13,593 bases of DNA, taken from the NCBI GenBank assembly GCA_049582065.1, contig JBAUTF010000019.1:1-13593 (forward strand), given 5' to 3'. Origin of the DNA: DATKSS01 sp049582065 (lineage in GTDB: Bacteria > Chloroflexota > Dormibacteria > Dormibacterales > Dormibacteraceae). A program made the position numbers and the translations under genes. The notes beneath the pieces are model-generated. The model did no database searches. It was not told the DNA's origin and saw only the letters and a program-made list of their open reading frames with translations. Shown piece by piece: positions 1-6,387 of the stretch. Every line of letters starts with the position of its first letter. Positions within the stretch are counted from its first letter, which is position 1.

Positions 1-160
1 TGCCACGGCCGCCGACCGGGACCTGGGCTTTGACCGCGACGGGGCCCAGCTCCGCGCACGCGGCTGCGGCCTCGTCGGACGTGCGCGCGACCCGGCCGGG
101 GGGGATCGCGATGGCAAGGGAGGACAGCACCTCCTTGGCCTGGTACTCGAGAAGCTTCAA
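1..160 (-). CDS. sucC: Succinyl-CoA synthetase (ADP/GDP-forming) beta subunit, N-terminal fragment
   Basis: The minus strand from 160 down to the window edge encodes 53 residues beginning MKLLEYQAKEVL and ending QVPVGGRG. This matches the start of SucC: an ATP-grasp opening with the LxEYQAKE signature, then V-A-V-K-A-Q-V-P-V-G-G-R-G, whose Lys44 and GGRG belong to the nucleotide-binding site in E. coli SucC. The beta subunit works with SucD to interconvert succinyl-CoA and succinate in the TCA cycle, making ATP or GTP. The start is TTG at 158-160. It is the only start that begins with the family N-terminus, and an in-frame stop lies a few codons upstream. No strong Shine-Dalgarno is visible; GAGAGTGG lies about 12 bases upstream. 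The rest of the gene, and probably sucD, lies beyond the left edge. The product of the methylmalonyl-CoA operon further right is this enzyme's substrate. Identification is firm despite truncation. Confidence 0.93.
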   Translation of the reverse strand, partial: MKLLEYQAKEVLSSLAIAIPPGRVARTSDEAAAACAELGPVAVKAQVPVGGRG

Positions 161-192
161 ATGAGGGGAACGTCCACTCTCGGCACAGGCTA

Positions 193-198
193 ATTATG
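193..198 (-). promoter_or_regulatory. Possible -10 element for sucC
   Basis: On the minus strand CATAAT (5 of 6 matches to TATAAT) lies 32 bases upstream of the sucC TTG and downstream of the HNH stop codon. It sits in a small AT-rich patch within GC-rich DNA. No convincing -35 was found at 16-18 bases, so this is a weak candidate. sucC could also be reached by read-through from the HNH gene. Confidence 0.25.
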
Positions 199-216
199 AG
201 AGGCAGCCTGATCGAG

Positions 217-1332
217 CTAGTCGGGCGCGCGCGGCCCAGGACCGAAGGTGACGGTGGGCGGAATGGTCAGCATGCGGCCGTCTTCGCCCCGAACCATCTG
301 CCAGCCGCCCTCGTGCACCATCCGGTGATGGCGGTGACACAGGAGCACGAGGTTGTCGAGGTCTGTCGATCCGCCGTGGATCCAGTGCACGACATGATGA
401 GCCGCGCTCCACGATGCGGGTTTTTCGCAGCCTGGCCACCGGCAGTGCCCGTCGCGGGCGTTGAGCGCCCGCCGCGCCGCACCTGACACCACCCGCCTGG
501 AGCGCCCGATCTCGATCACCAACGATTTCGAGTCGAGCAGGACGCGGGCGATGCTCGAGTCGCAAGCCAGCCGCTCGATGGTCTTCGAAGAAACCGGCAA
601 GGAGTGCTCCATCTCCGCCGCGGGCGCGCCGGCCATTCCCAAAAGCGTCTCGAGCGAGCTCGTGACCTGGAGCTGGGTCGTCTGGGTGTGGGAGGCAAGC
701 TCGACCAGGGCATCCGCCTGCCGCCTTTCGAGATCGCGGTCGTCATGCGCTCCAGACTTGCGCGCCAGCGGCTCCAGCGCCGTCCGCACCGCGGCGCCTC
801 CGACAGGGTCGAGGACGCCGCTGATCAGCAGCGACCCGTCCATCCAGGTGCTCAGTTTCAGCCGGCGCTGCTCGACCCGCTCGGCCTCCTCGGCGGCATA
901 TCGCGTGGGATCCGCCGCGTGCCGGGCGTGGTGGCAGATGTAGAAGAACTTGCCGGGCGAGCTCTCCCTGGCCTTGTCGACCAGGAGTCTCTCGTCAAAC
1001 CGATCCCCGAGCGCCTGGGCCGTGCGGGCCATCACCGCGAGGTGGGCGTAGCCGATCTCGGCATCGCCCAGGGCCTGGTGGCTTTCCGGCATCCGCGCCA
1101 GGCTCTCGCCGACCGCGATCGCGTTGGCGGCGGCGCCCGCAGTCATGTGGCACTGGAAGCGCATCCAGTCGATCGCGCTGACCGAACCGTCCTCGTCCCA
1201 GGCGTCGGAGGCGGCGAACTCGGCCGCCGCCTGGGCAAAGGCGAGCTCCTGCAGGTCGATCGCGTACCGACGCTGGATCAGACGCTCGCGCAAACCACAA
1301 TCGGAGACACAGACGTCTTGCGTCGCGAGCAT
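217..1332 (-). CDS. DUF222 / HNH endonuclease domain protein (13E12 repeat family type)
   Basis: The product has 371 residues. The N-terminal two thirds is a helical, Ala/Glu/Arg-rich DUF222-type region. The C-terminus is an HNH nuclease module: zinc-type Cys297 and Cys302 (CRWPGCEKPASW), the histidine block AHHVVHW at 311-317, GGSTDLDNLVLLCHRHH with Asn327 and Cys332/His335/His336, and His340. Length and domain order fit the actinobacterial 13E12 family. These are presumed metal-dependent DNA nucleases whose physiological role is poorly known; several mycobacterial members are LexA-regulated. The start is ATG at 1330-1332, which agrees with the promoter: the last base of the -10 lies only 6 bases upstream, so the mRNA probably begins at or next to the ATG and lacks a Shine-Dalgarno. 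An SOS box sits in the promoter spacer, so DNA-damage induction is inferred. sucC follows 56 bases downstream on the same strand. No transposon ends or flanking repeats were seen, so I do not call it mobile. Confidence 0.9.
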   Translation of the reverse strand: MLATQDVCVSDCGLRERLIQRRYAIDLQELAFAQAAAEFAASDAWDEDGSVSAIDWMRFQCHMTAGAAANAIAVGESLARMPESHQALGDAEIGYAHLAVMARTAQALGDRFDERLLVDKARESSPGKFFYICHHARHAADPTRYAAEEAERVEQRRLKLSTWMDGSLLISGVLDPVGGAAVRTALEPLARKSGAHDDRDLERRQADALVELASHTQTTQLQVTSSLETLLGMAGAPAAEMEHSLPVSSKTIERLACDSSIARVLLDSKSLVIEIGRSRRVVSGAARRALNARDGHCRWPGCEKPASWSAAHHVVHWIHGGSTDLDNLVLLCHRHHRMVHEGGWQMVRGEDGRMLTIPPTVTFGPGPRAPD

Positions 1333-1338
1333 AAAATG

Positions 1339-1367
1339 ATGCTATCAAACAAATGTTCGATAGTCAA
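1339..1367 (-). promoter_or_regulatory. Sigma-70-type promoter of the HNH gene (leaderless arrangement)
   Basis: On the minus strand TTGACT (1362-1367; 5 of 6 matches to TTGACA) is followed after exactly 17 bases by TAGCAT (1339-1344; 4 of 6 matches to TATAAT, with the key TA...T kept). Transcription would start around 1331-1333, at the ATG (1330-1332), giving a leaderless or near-leaderless message. The region is clearly AT-richer than its surroundings. Confidence 0.7.
1345..1360 (-). promoter_or_regulatory. LexA-type SOS box in the HNH promoter spacer
   Basis: The minus strand reads TCGAACATTTGTTTGA. It matches the actinobacterial SOS box TCGAAC-N4-GTTCGA (and the related Bacillus box) with one mismatch. 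It lies wholly between the -35 and -10, so a bound repressor would block RNA polymerase. The symmetry extends outward: arms CTATCAAAC and GTTCGATAG on the plus strand, spacer AAAT, spanning 1342-1363, with one arm mismatch. The match and position are directly visible; LexA binding is inferred from the known box and from LexA control of 13E12-family genes in mycobacteria. Confidence 0.72.
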
Positions 1368-1505
1368 CGCATTTGATCGTAAAGAATCCCGAAAACAGCA
1401 TCTCTCGAGCTGCCTTTCTGTGACCCCAGCCCGGCCGCCACACCTGTTCCCAGTCCCTAACCCGCGACACCTAGACTGCCAGGCGATCTTTCAGCTGCCC
1501 CAACC

Positions 1506-3074
1506 CTACAGCGGGATGTTGCCGTGCCAGCGAGGGCTGCGCCGCCGCTCCTTGCGCATGGCGATTCGCAGCGCGCGGATCAGCTCCCAGCGCGTGCGCC
1601 CCGGCTCGATCACGTCGTCGATGTAGCCTCGCTCCGCCGCGATATACGGGTTCGCAAATCGCTCCGTGTACTCGGTGACCAGCTCGCGCCGCTTGGCGAC
1701 TGGATCGGACGCCGCCTCCAGCTCGCGGTGAAAGATGATGTTGACCGCCCCCTCCGGCCCCATCACCGCGATCTCGGCGGTCGGCCAGGCGACGTTGAAA
1801 TCGGCGCGGACATGCTTCGAGCACATGACGCAGTACGCGCCCCCGTACGCCTTACGCGTGATGACGGTGAGCTTCGGGACCGTCGCTTCGCTGTACGCAT
1901 ACAGGAGCTTGGCCCCGTGGCGGATGATCCCGCCGTACTCCTGCGCCGTGCCTGGGAGGAAACCCGGCACGTCGACGAAGGTGACCAGCGGGATGTTGAA
2001 TGCGTCGCAGAAGCGCACGAAGCGCGCCCCCTTGACCGACGCGTTGATGTCGAGCGCTCCCGCCATCACCTTCGGCTGGTTGGCGACCACGCCGACGGGA
2101 TGCCCGTCCAGGTGGGCGAACCCGACGACGATGTTCATCGCGAAGTAGGGCTGTACCTCGAAGAAATCACCGCCGTCGACGACCATCTGCACGACCTCTT
2201 TGATGTCGTAGGGCTCCTTCGGGTTGTCGGGGATGATGGTGGCGAGGCCCGGCGCTTCACGCTCCGGGTCATCGCTCGGTTCCACGGAGGCCGGTGGCTC
2301 CTCGCAGCTCTGCGGGATGTACTTGAAGAGACGGCGCACCTGCGCAAAGCACTCGTCCTCGGTTTCCGCGAGGAAGTGGGCCACGCCGGACTTGATGTTG
2401 TGCACCTCGGCGCCGCCGAGCGAGTCGAATGTCACCTCCTCACCGGTGGTGACGCGGATCACCTCCGGACCCGTGATGAACATGTAGCCGACGCCGTGGA
2501 CCATGAAGGTGAAGTCCGTGATCGCGGGAGAGTAGACGGCGCCTCCAGTGCAGGGTCCGAGGACGAGGCTCAACTGCGGGATGAGCCCACTGGCCTCGAC
2601 GTTGCGCCAGAAGATCTCCGTATAACCGGCGAGCGACACCACGCCCTCCTGGATGCGCGCACCACCCGAGTCGTTGATGCCGATGATCGGGATGCGGTTG
2701 CGCAGCGCAAGGTCCATGACCTTGATCACCTTTTCGGCGAAGACCTCTCCCAGGGAGCCGCCGAAGACCGAAGCATCGTGGCTGAACAGGACGACGTCGC
2801 GGCCCTCGATCTTGCCCATGCCGGTGACGACCCCATCGCCCGCGACGCGCCTTTCCTCCATACCGAAGCCGCGCGCGCGATGCGTGGCGAAGATGTCGAT
2901 CTCCTCGAACGAGTTGCGGTCGACCAGGTGCGCGATCCGTTCCCGCGCGGTGAGCCGGCCCTTCGAATGCTGCCGGTTGAACGCCTCGCCGTCACCGTGG
3001 CCTGCCTCGTACCGGCGCTGGCGCAGCTGGTTGAGCGGGTCGACCTTGCGATGGCGAGGGGGCGTTTCAGGCAT
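1506..3074 (-). CDS. pccB: Acyl-CoA (propionyl/acetyl-CoA) carboxylase carboxyltransferase beta subunit
   Basis: A 522-residue biotin-dependent carboxyltransferase of the PccB/AccD5/MmdA family. It moves a carboxyl group from carboxybiotin on a partner BCCP to acyl-CoA, most likely propionyl-CoA giving (S)-methylmalonyl-CoA. Both crotonase-fold halves are complete: KGRLTARERI near 38-47, DSGGARIQEG at 135-144, the oxyanion-hole region GPCTGGAVYSPA at 173-184, KAYGGAYCVM at 408-417, MGPEGAVNI at 438-446, and the family C-terminus HGNIPL. ATG at 3072-3074 is chosen because the family N-terminus begins right after it; the upstream open stretch is only a shadow of the mutase gene. This ATG has no Shine-Dalgarno and overlaps the stop of a 15-codon ORF as TGATG, suggesting coupled translation. 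The residue that sets substrate choice in Streptomyces (Asp in PccB, Ile in AccB) is Cys415 here, so specificity rests on gene context. The biotin carboxylase/BCCP partner is not in the window. A methylmalonyl-CoA decarboxylase alpha subunit is the alternative reading. Confidence 0.92.
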   Translation of the reverse strand: MPETPPRHRKVDPLNQLRQRRYEAGHGDGEAFNRQHSKGRLTARERIAHLVDRNSFEEIDIFATHRARGFGMEERRVAGDGVVTGMGKIEGRDVVLFSHDASVFGGSLGEVFAEKVIKVMDLALRNRIPIIGINDSGGARIQEGVVSLAGYTEIFWRNVEASGLIPQLSLVLGPCTGGAVYSPAITDFTFMVHGVGYMFITGPEVIRVTTGEEVTFDSLGGAEVHNIKSGVAHFLAETEDECFAQVRRLFKYIPQSCEEPPASVEPSDDPEREAPGLATIIPDNPKEPYDIKEVVQMVVDGGDFFEVQPYFAMNIVVGFAHLDGHPVGVVANQPKVMAGALDINASVKGARFVRFCDAFNIPLVTFVDVPGFLPGTAQEYGGIIRHGAKLLYAYSEATVPKLTVITRKAYGGAYCVMCSKHVRADFNVAWPTAEIAVMGPEGAVNIIFHRELEAASDPVAKRRELVTEYTERFANPYIAAERGYIDDVIEPGRTRWELIRALRIAMRKERRRSPRWHGNIPL

Positions 3075-3121
3075 CAGCGCTTGTAAGCCAGAATCCGGAT
3101 CACCGTCGGTTGGTCGCTCAT
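3074..3121 (-). CDS. 15-codon ORF coupled between the mutase and carboxylase genes
   Basis: This minus-strand ORF encodes MSDQPTVIRILAYKR. Its ATG (3119-3121) overlaps the mutase stop as TGATG, and its TGA (3074-3076) overlaps the carboxylase ATG in the same way. A strong Shine-Dalgarno, GGGGGAGG, ends 7 bases before its ATG, whereas the carboxylase ATG has none. The simplest reading is that ribosomes load here and pass to the carboxylase by stop-start coupling, so the ORF may be a leader rather than a functional peptide. It is much too short for the known acyl-CoA carboxylase epsilon subunits, although a degenerate remnant of one is conceivable. I recognise no family. The ORF, overlaps and ribosome site are seen; translation is inferred. 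Confidence 0.5.
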   Translation of the reverse strand: MSDQPTVIRILAYKR

Positions 3122-4692
3122 CAGGCAACCTCCCCCGGTTGGTATTCGCCGAAGACCCCGCGGAGCACGGTGCAGCATTCGCCGATGGTCGCGTAATCGG
3201 CCAGCGCGGCCTTGAGCGGTGGCATGAGGTTGCCTGAGCTGCGGGCCACGCGCGCGAGCTCGGCGAGGTGCCGCTCGACAGCTTCGTTGGAACGCCTGGC
3301 GCGCAGCCTCTTGAGAGCTCGAGTCTGGGCCACCTGGTGGCGCGGGCTGATCTTGGTGATCTCGACGGGTGATGCCTGGGTGTCGGTGTAGCGGTTGACC
3401 CCCACCACGACTCGCTCACCGGCTTCGATCCTTTTCTGCAGCCGGTACGCGCTGTCGGCGATCCGCCGCTGGGTCCAGCCGACCTCTATGCACGCTACGG
3501 CTCCGCCGAGCTCGTCGATCTCGGCCATGATCGCGAGCGCTTCGTCTTCGACTTTGTCCGTGAGGCTTTCCACGTAATAGGAGCCGCCGAGCGGGTCCGC
3601 GACCAGCGGGACGCCGGACTCATAGCCGATCACCTGTTGGGTCCTCAGGGCGAGCTCGGCCGCGCTCTGCGATGGCAGGCCGAGAGCCTCGTCGTAACCG
3701 TTGGTGTGCAGCGACTGCGTGCCCCCCAGCACCGCGCTCATGGCTTCGAGAGCGGTCCGGACGACGTTGGTCAGCGGCTGCTGCGCGGTCAGCGTCACCC
3801 CGCCCGTCTGCGTGTGGAACCGAAGCGCCAGGGACCGCTGGTCATTCGCGTGGAATCGGTCGCGCATGATCCGCGCCCAGATGCGACGGGCGGCGCGGTA
3901 CTTGGCGACCTCCTCGAAAAAGTCCATGTGCGAGGCGAAGAAGAATGAGAGGTGCGGCGCGAAATCGTCGACGGCGAGCCCTGCGTCCTGCGCCGCTTCG
4001 ACGTAGGCGATGGCATGGCCGAGCGTGAAAGCGATCTCCTCAGAGGCGGTAGAGCCGGCCTCGCGGATGTGGTAACCGGAGATGGAGATCGTGTTCCAGT
4101 TCGGCAGATGCCGGCCGCAGTAAGAGAAGAGGTCGGTGATGAGGCGCATCGAAGGCTTCGGGGGAAAGATGTAGGTCCCGCGCGCCGCGTACTCCTTGAG
4201 GATGTCGTTCTGCACCGTCCCGGTGATCTTCTCCGGCGGGCATCCTTGCTTCTCGGCGACCAGCTCGTAGAGCAGCAGCAGCATCGACGCCGTGGCGTTG
4301 ATCGTCATCGACGTCGAGACCTTGTCCAGGGGGATGTCCTTCAGCAGCACCTCCATGTCCTCGAGCGAGTCGATGGCCACACCGACCTTGCCGACCTCGC
4401 CGTTGGCCATGGGATGGTCGGAGTCGTAACCGATCTGGGTGGGCAGGTCGAAGGCGACCGATAGGCCGGTCTGTCCCTGGTCGAGCAGGAACCTGTACCG
4501 CTTGTTCGACTCGGCCGCGCTGCCGAAACCCGCGTACTGGCGCATCGTCCACAACCGCCCTCGGTACATGTCCTGGTGTATGCCGCGAGTGAACGGGAAT
4601 GTCCCGGGCGGAGGCTCCTCGGCAGGGTGGTCCGCTGAGGAATAGACGGGTTTGATGGGCAGGCCGCTGTCGTTGGAGCGCGCTTCCGTCAT
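3121..4692 (-). CDS. mcmA1: Methylmalonyl-CoA mutase, catalytic (alpha/large) subunit without B12 domain
   Basis: The product has 523 residues and covers only the TIM-barrel substrate domain. It ends before the DxHxxG cobalamin-binding domain of full-length mutases, so it needs a separate small B12 subunit, which is not in the window. It interconverts (R)-methylmalonyl-CoA and succinyl-CoA with adenosylcobalamin. Key residues line up without gaps with the Propionibacterium enzyme: Tyr53 (RQYAGF) for Tyr89, Arg171 (ARGTYIFPP) for Arg207, and His208 (SGYHIREAG) for His244. The Tyr/Arg pair favours methylmalonyl-CoA over isobutyryl-CoA, whose mutase has Phe/Gln. Other landmarks are LPTQIGYDSDHP at 83-94 and TGTVQNDILKE at 158-168. 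The LPTQxGYDSD form is typical of two-subunit mutases. ATG at 4690-4692 overlaps the epimerase stop as ATGA, and GGAG lies 11 bases upstream. It is the fifth large gene of the operon; the carboxylase that supplies the pathway follows immediately. Confidence 0.93.
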   Translation of the reverse strand: MTEARSNDSGLPIKPVYSSADHPAEEPPPGTFPFTRGIHQDMYRGRLWTMRQYAGFGSAAESNKRYRFLLDQGQTGLSVAFDLPTQIGYDSDHPMANGEVGKVGVAIDSLEDMEVLLKDIPLDKVSTSMTINATASMLLLLYELVAEKQGCPPEKITGTVQNDILKEYAARGTYIFPPKPSMRLITDLFSYCGRHLPNWNTISISGYHIREAGSTASEEIAFTLGHAIAYVEAAQDAGLAVDDFAPHLSFFFASHMDFFEEVAKYRAARRIWARIMRDRFHANDQRSLALRFHTQTGGVTLTAQQPLTNVVRTALEAMSAVLGGTQSLHTNGYDEALGLPSQSAAELALRTQQVIGYESGVPLVADPLGGSYYVESLTDKVEDEALAIMAEIDELGGAVACIEVGWTQRRIADSAYRLQKRIEAGERVVVGVNRYTDTQASPVEITKISPRHQVAQTRALKRLRARRSNEAVERHLAELARVARSSGNLMPPLKAALADYATIGECCTVLRGVFGEYQPGEVA

Positions 4693-5087
4693 GCCTCGAC
4701 AAGCTCCGTCAGCACACCGCCGGCGCTCTTGGGGTGCACGAACGCGATGCGCACGCCGTGCATGCCGATTCGGGGCTCGGCGTCGATGAGCTCGAGGCCC
4801 GCCGCTCGCGCCTCCTTCAGCGATTTCCTGATATCGGTCACGGCATAGGCCACGTGATGCAGCCCAGGGCCGCGCCTGGCCAGGAACTTGCCCACCGGCG
4901 AGTCCTCCCTGAGAGCCGCCATCAGTTCCAGCTCGGAGTCGCCCAGCCGCAGGAATGCCGCCTCCAGACCCTCCTTCTCATTGGCCATGCGGTCCACGAC
5001 CTCCGCGCCGAACACAGACCGGTAGAGCTCGATCGACTGGTCGAGGTCCGCCACGGCGATGCCGACATGGTGGATGCGGATCGCCAT
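4689..5087 (-). CDS. mce: Methylmalonyl-CoA epimerase
   Basis: A 132-residue vicinal-oxygen-chelate (glyoxalase-fold) protein with the duplicated beta-alpha-beta-beta-beta layout. It converts (S)-methylmalonyl-CoA, the product of propionyl-CoA carboxylase, to the (R) epimer used by the mutase. The metal and active-site region is recognisable: HHVGIAVADLDQS at 6-18, an acidic ELEL strand at 53-56, GLHHVAYAVTDI at 75-86, and a C-terminal LTELVE. His7, His78 and Glu128 are the likely metal ligands. The length is normal for bacterial epimerases (about 130-150). ATG at 5085-5087 overlaps the dehydrogenase stop as TGATG, and the gene's own TGA overlaps the mutase start as ATGA, so translation is probably coupled on both sides. 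Placement directly before the mutase confirms the assignment over other VOC-family proteins. Confidence 0.93.
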   Translation of the reverse strand: MAIRIHHVGIAVADLDQSIELYRSVFGAEVVDRMANEKEGLEAAFLRLGDSELELMAALREDSPVGKFLARRGPGLHHVAYAVTDIRKSLKEARAAGLELIDAEPRIGMHGVRIAFVHPKSAGGVLTELVEA

Positions 5088-5935
5088 CAGTACCGATACC
5101 AGCCTTCCCCGGTCTTGCGCCCAAGCTTGCCGGCCTTGACCTTCGCCTCCAGCTGGTGGGACGGCTTGAACCGCTCGTCGCCTGTGGTCCGGTACATGTG
5201 CAGGCGCGCGTTATAGGTCACATCGAGGCCGCTGAAGTCTCCGAGCCGGAACGGTCCCATGGGCCAGTTCAAGCCCTTCTCCACCGCCGTGTCTATGTCC
5301 TCGAACGATGCCACACCGGCGTCGAGCAGCCGGTACGCCTCCTGCGTCGCGGAATGCAGGATGCGGTTGACGATGAAGCCGTCGATCTCCTTGTTGAGCA
5401 GCACCGGCGTCCGCCCCATCTCGCGCGCCATCGACATCGCGCGATCGACCGTCTGGTCTGAGGTCGACGGTCCGCGCACGACCTCCACCAGGTCCATCAC
5501 CAGAACCGGATAGAAGAAATGCATGTTGACGCAGAGCTCCGGACGCGAGGTCGCGCCGGCGATCTTGCTGATGCCCATGGTCGAAGAGTTGCTTGCGAGC
5601 ACCGCCCCCCGCGGGACGATCCGGTCCAGCTCGGCGAACATCGCGCGCTTGACCTCGAGGTCCTCGAAGACCGCTTCGATTACGAAGTCGGCCTCTTTGG
5701 CCGCCTCCTGCAGGTCGGTGGTCGCATGCACGCGCTGGAGCGAAGTCTCGGCGGCCGCGCGGTCGAGCTTTCCCTTTTCGACCCTTCTCATGACATGACC
5801 GCGGTTCGACTCGATCGCTTTGCGGAGCTGCTCCTCGCTCTGGTCCTGCAGCCGCACGTCGACGCCGTGGAGCGCCGCCTGCTGGGCGATCTGCGCACCC
5901 ATGCTCCCGGCGCCAACCAGGGCGAGAGTCGTCAC
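5087..5935 (-). CDS. hbd: 3-hydroxyacyl-CoA (3-hydroxybutyryl-CoA) dehydrogenase
   Basis: A 282-residue, single-domain NAD(P)-dependent dehydrogenase that oxidises (S)-3-hydroxyacyl-CoA to 3-ketoacyl-CoA, or the reverse. The Rossmann motif GAGSMG is at 8-13. The coenzyme-site run ASNSSTM is at 114-120. Catalytic His139 (NMHFFYPV) and Glu151 (VEVV) are spaced 12 apart, as in the family dyad. NKEIDGFIVNR (181-191) and the substrate loop WPMGPFRLGDFSGLD (224-238) are intact. Length matches stand-alone Hbd/PaaH/FadB2 enzymes and there is no enoyl-CoA hydratase domain. The start is GTG at 5933-5935, overlapping the upstream stop as GTGA; the Rossmann strand begins four residues later, so this start is well supported. 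Its presence beside propionyl-CoA genes suggests a role in breakdown of odd-chain, branched or sterol-derived acyl-CoAs. Exact chain-length preference cannot be read from sequence. Confidence 0.92.
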   Translation of the reverse strand: MTTLALVGAGSMGAQIAQQAALHGVDVRLQDQSEEQLRKAIESNRGHVMRRVEKGKLDRAAAETSLQRVHATTDLQEAAKEADFVIEAVFEDLEVKRAMFAELDRIVPRGAVLASNSSTMGISKIAGATSRPELCVNMHFFYPVLVMDLVEVVRGPSTSDQTVDRAMSMAREMGRTPVLLNKEIDGFIVNRILHSATQEAYRLLDAGVASFEDIDTAVEKGLNWPMGPFRLGDFSGLDVTYNARLHMYRTTGDERFKPSHQLEAKVKAGKLGRKTGEGWYRY

Positions 5936-6387
5936 TGCACTGAAAAGATCCGGGTAACGGTGTTCAGAGTCGAGAGGTTGCCCAGCAAGCCGTCGATCCG
6001 AAGCTTGCCCTGGAGCAGCTTCAGCGCAACCCCCCTACCGACGTTGTCGAAGTAAACGGGCAGCCCGAGGAATCCGATCTTCAGGTTGCTCAGGTTCATC
6101 ACCGTGCCGGCCTCAGCGCGGATGGTGATGGCGCGCCGGGGCCGGAGGCCGTTGTGCACGGTCATCGAGCCGCCCTTGAAATCGAGGGTGACACCCTCGT
6201 CGATGTCCGTCACCCAGATGCCCACCCGAGCCACCAGGCCGTCGAAATCGCGCTGCCGCTCGGGCCGGCTCTTCACGTTGGCCTCGATCAGCCCGCCCAG
6301 CATGGAGGCGAAAGCGCTCGGCTCGATGTCCGCGTAGTCGACCATGGCTAGCTTCTTCGCTGGAGCCTTTACTTTTCGTCGGGCCAT
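5932..6387 (-). CDS. SCP2-like (sterol carrier/lipid-binding) protein, second of a pair
   Basis: The product has 151 residues. After a basic N-terminus (MARRKVKAPAKK) comes an SCP2-type alpha/beta domain with alternating strands: RVGIWVTDIDEGVTLDFKGG, RRAITIRAEAGTVMNL, then GRGVALKLLQGKLRIDGLLG near the end. SCP2 proteins bind fatty acyl chains, acyl-CoAs or sterols in a hydrophobic tunnel and have no conserved catalytic residues. The assignment rests on overall pattern and on the LLQGKLRIDG strand, so it is moderate. ATG at 6385-6387 overlaps the preceding gene by 19 bases. An ATG at 6343-6345 (MVDYADIEPS) is also possible, with a GAAGAAG purine run about 8 bases before it, and would give 137 residues without the basic tail. 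Its stop overlaps the dehydrogenase GTG. A carrier presenting acyl-CoAs to the operon's enzymes is a reasonable inference. Confidence 0.75.
   Translation of the reverse strand: MARRKVKAPAKKLAMVDYADIEPSAFASMLGGLIEANVKSRPERQRDFDGLVARVGIWVTDIDEGVTLDFKGGSMTVHNGLRPRRAITIRAEAGTVMNLSNLKIGFLGLPVYFDNVGRGVALKLLQGKLRIDGLLGNLSTLNTVTRIFSVQ

Noticed and set aside
217..1332. HNH gene as a homing endonuclease or part of a mobile element
   Set aside because: It is a free-standing chromosomal gene with its own regulated promoter. No flanking repeats, split host gene or intron/intein borders were seen.
1370..1505. Possible terminator or small RNA in the gap after the carboxylase gene
   Set aside because: The only pairing seen is CAGC, 9 bases, GCTG around 1398-1414, with no T-run worth the name. 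Apart from the HNH promoter at its lower end I see nothing firm in this gap.
1524..3086. A 520-codon plus-strand ORF opposite the carboxyltransferase
   Set aside because: It is antisense to a certain gene, rich in Arg, Asp, His and Val from reversed codons, with no recognisable motif.
3075..3419. A 115-codon upstream extension of the carboxyltransferase frame
   Set aside because: It lies inside the mutase gene, has the Ser/Pro/Arg-rich look of a shadow frame, and the family N-terminus starts at 3074.
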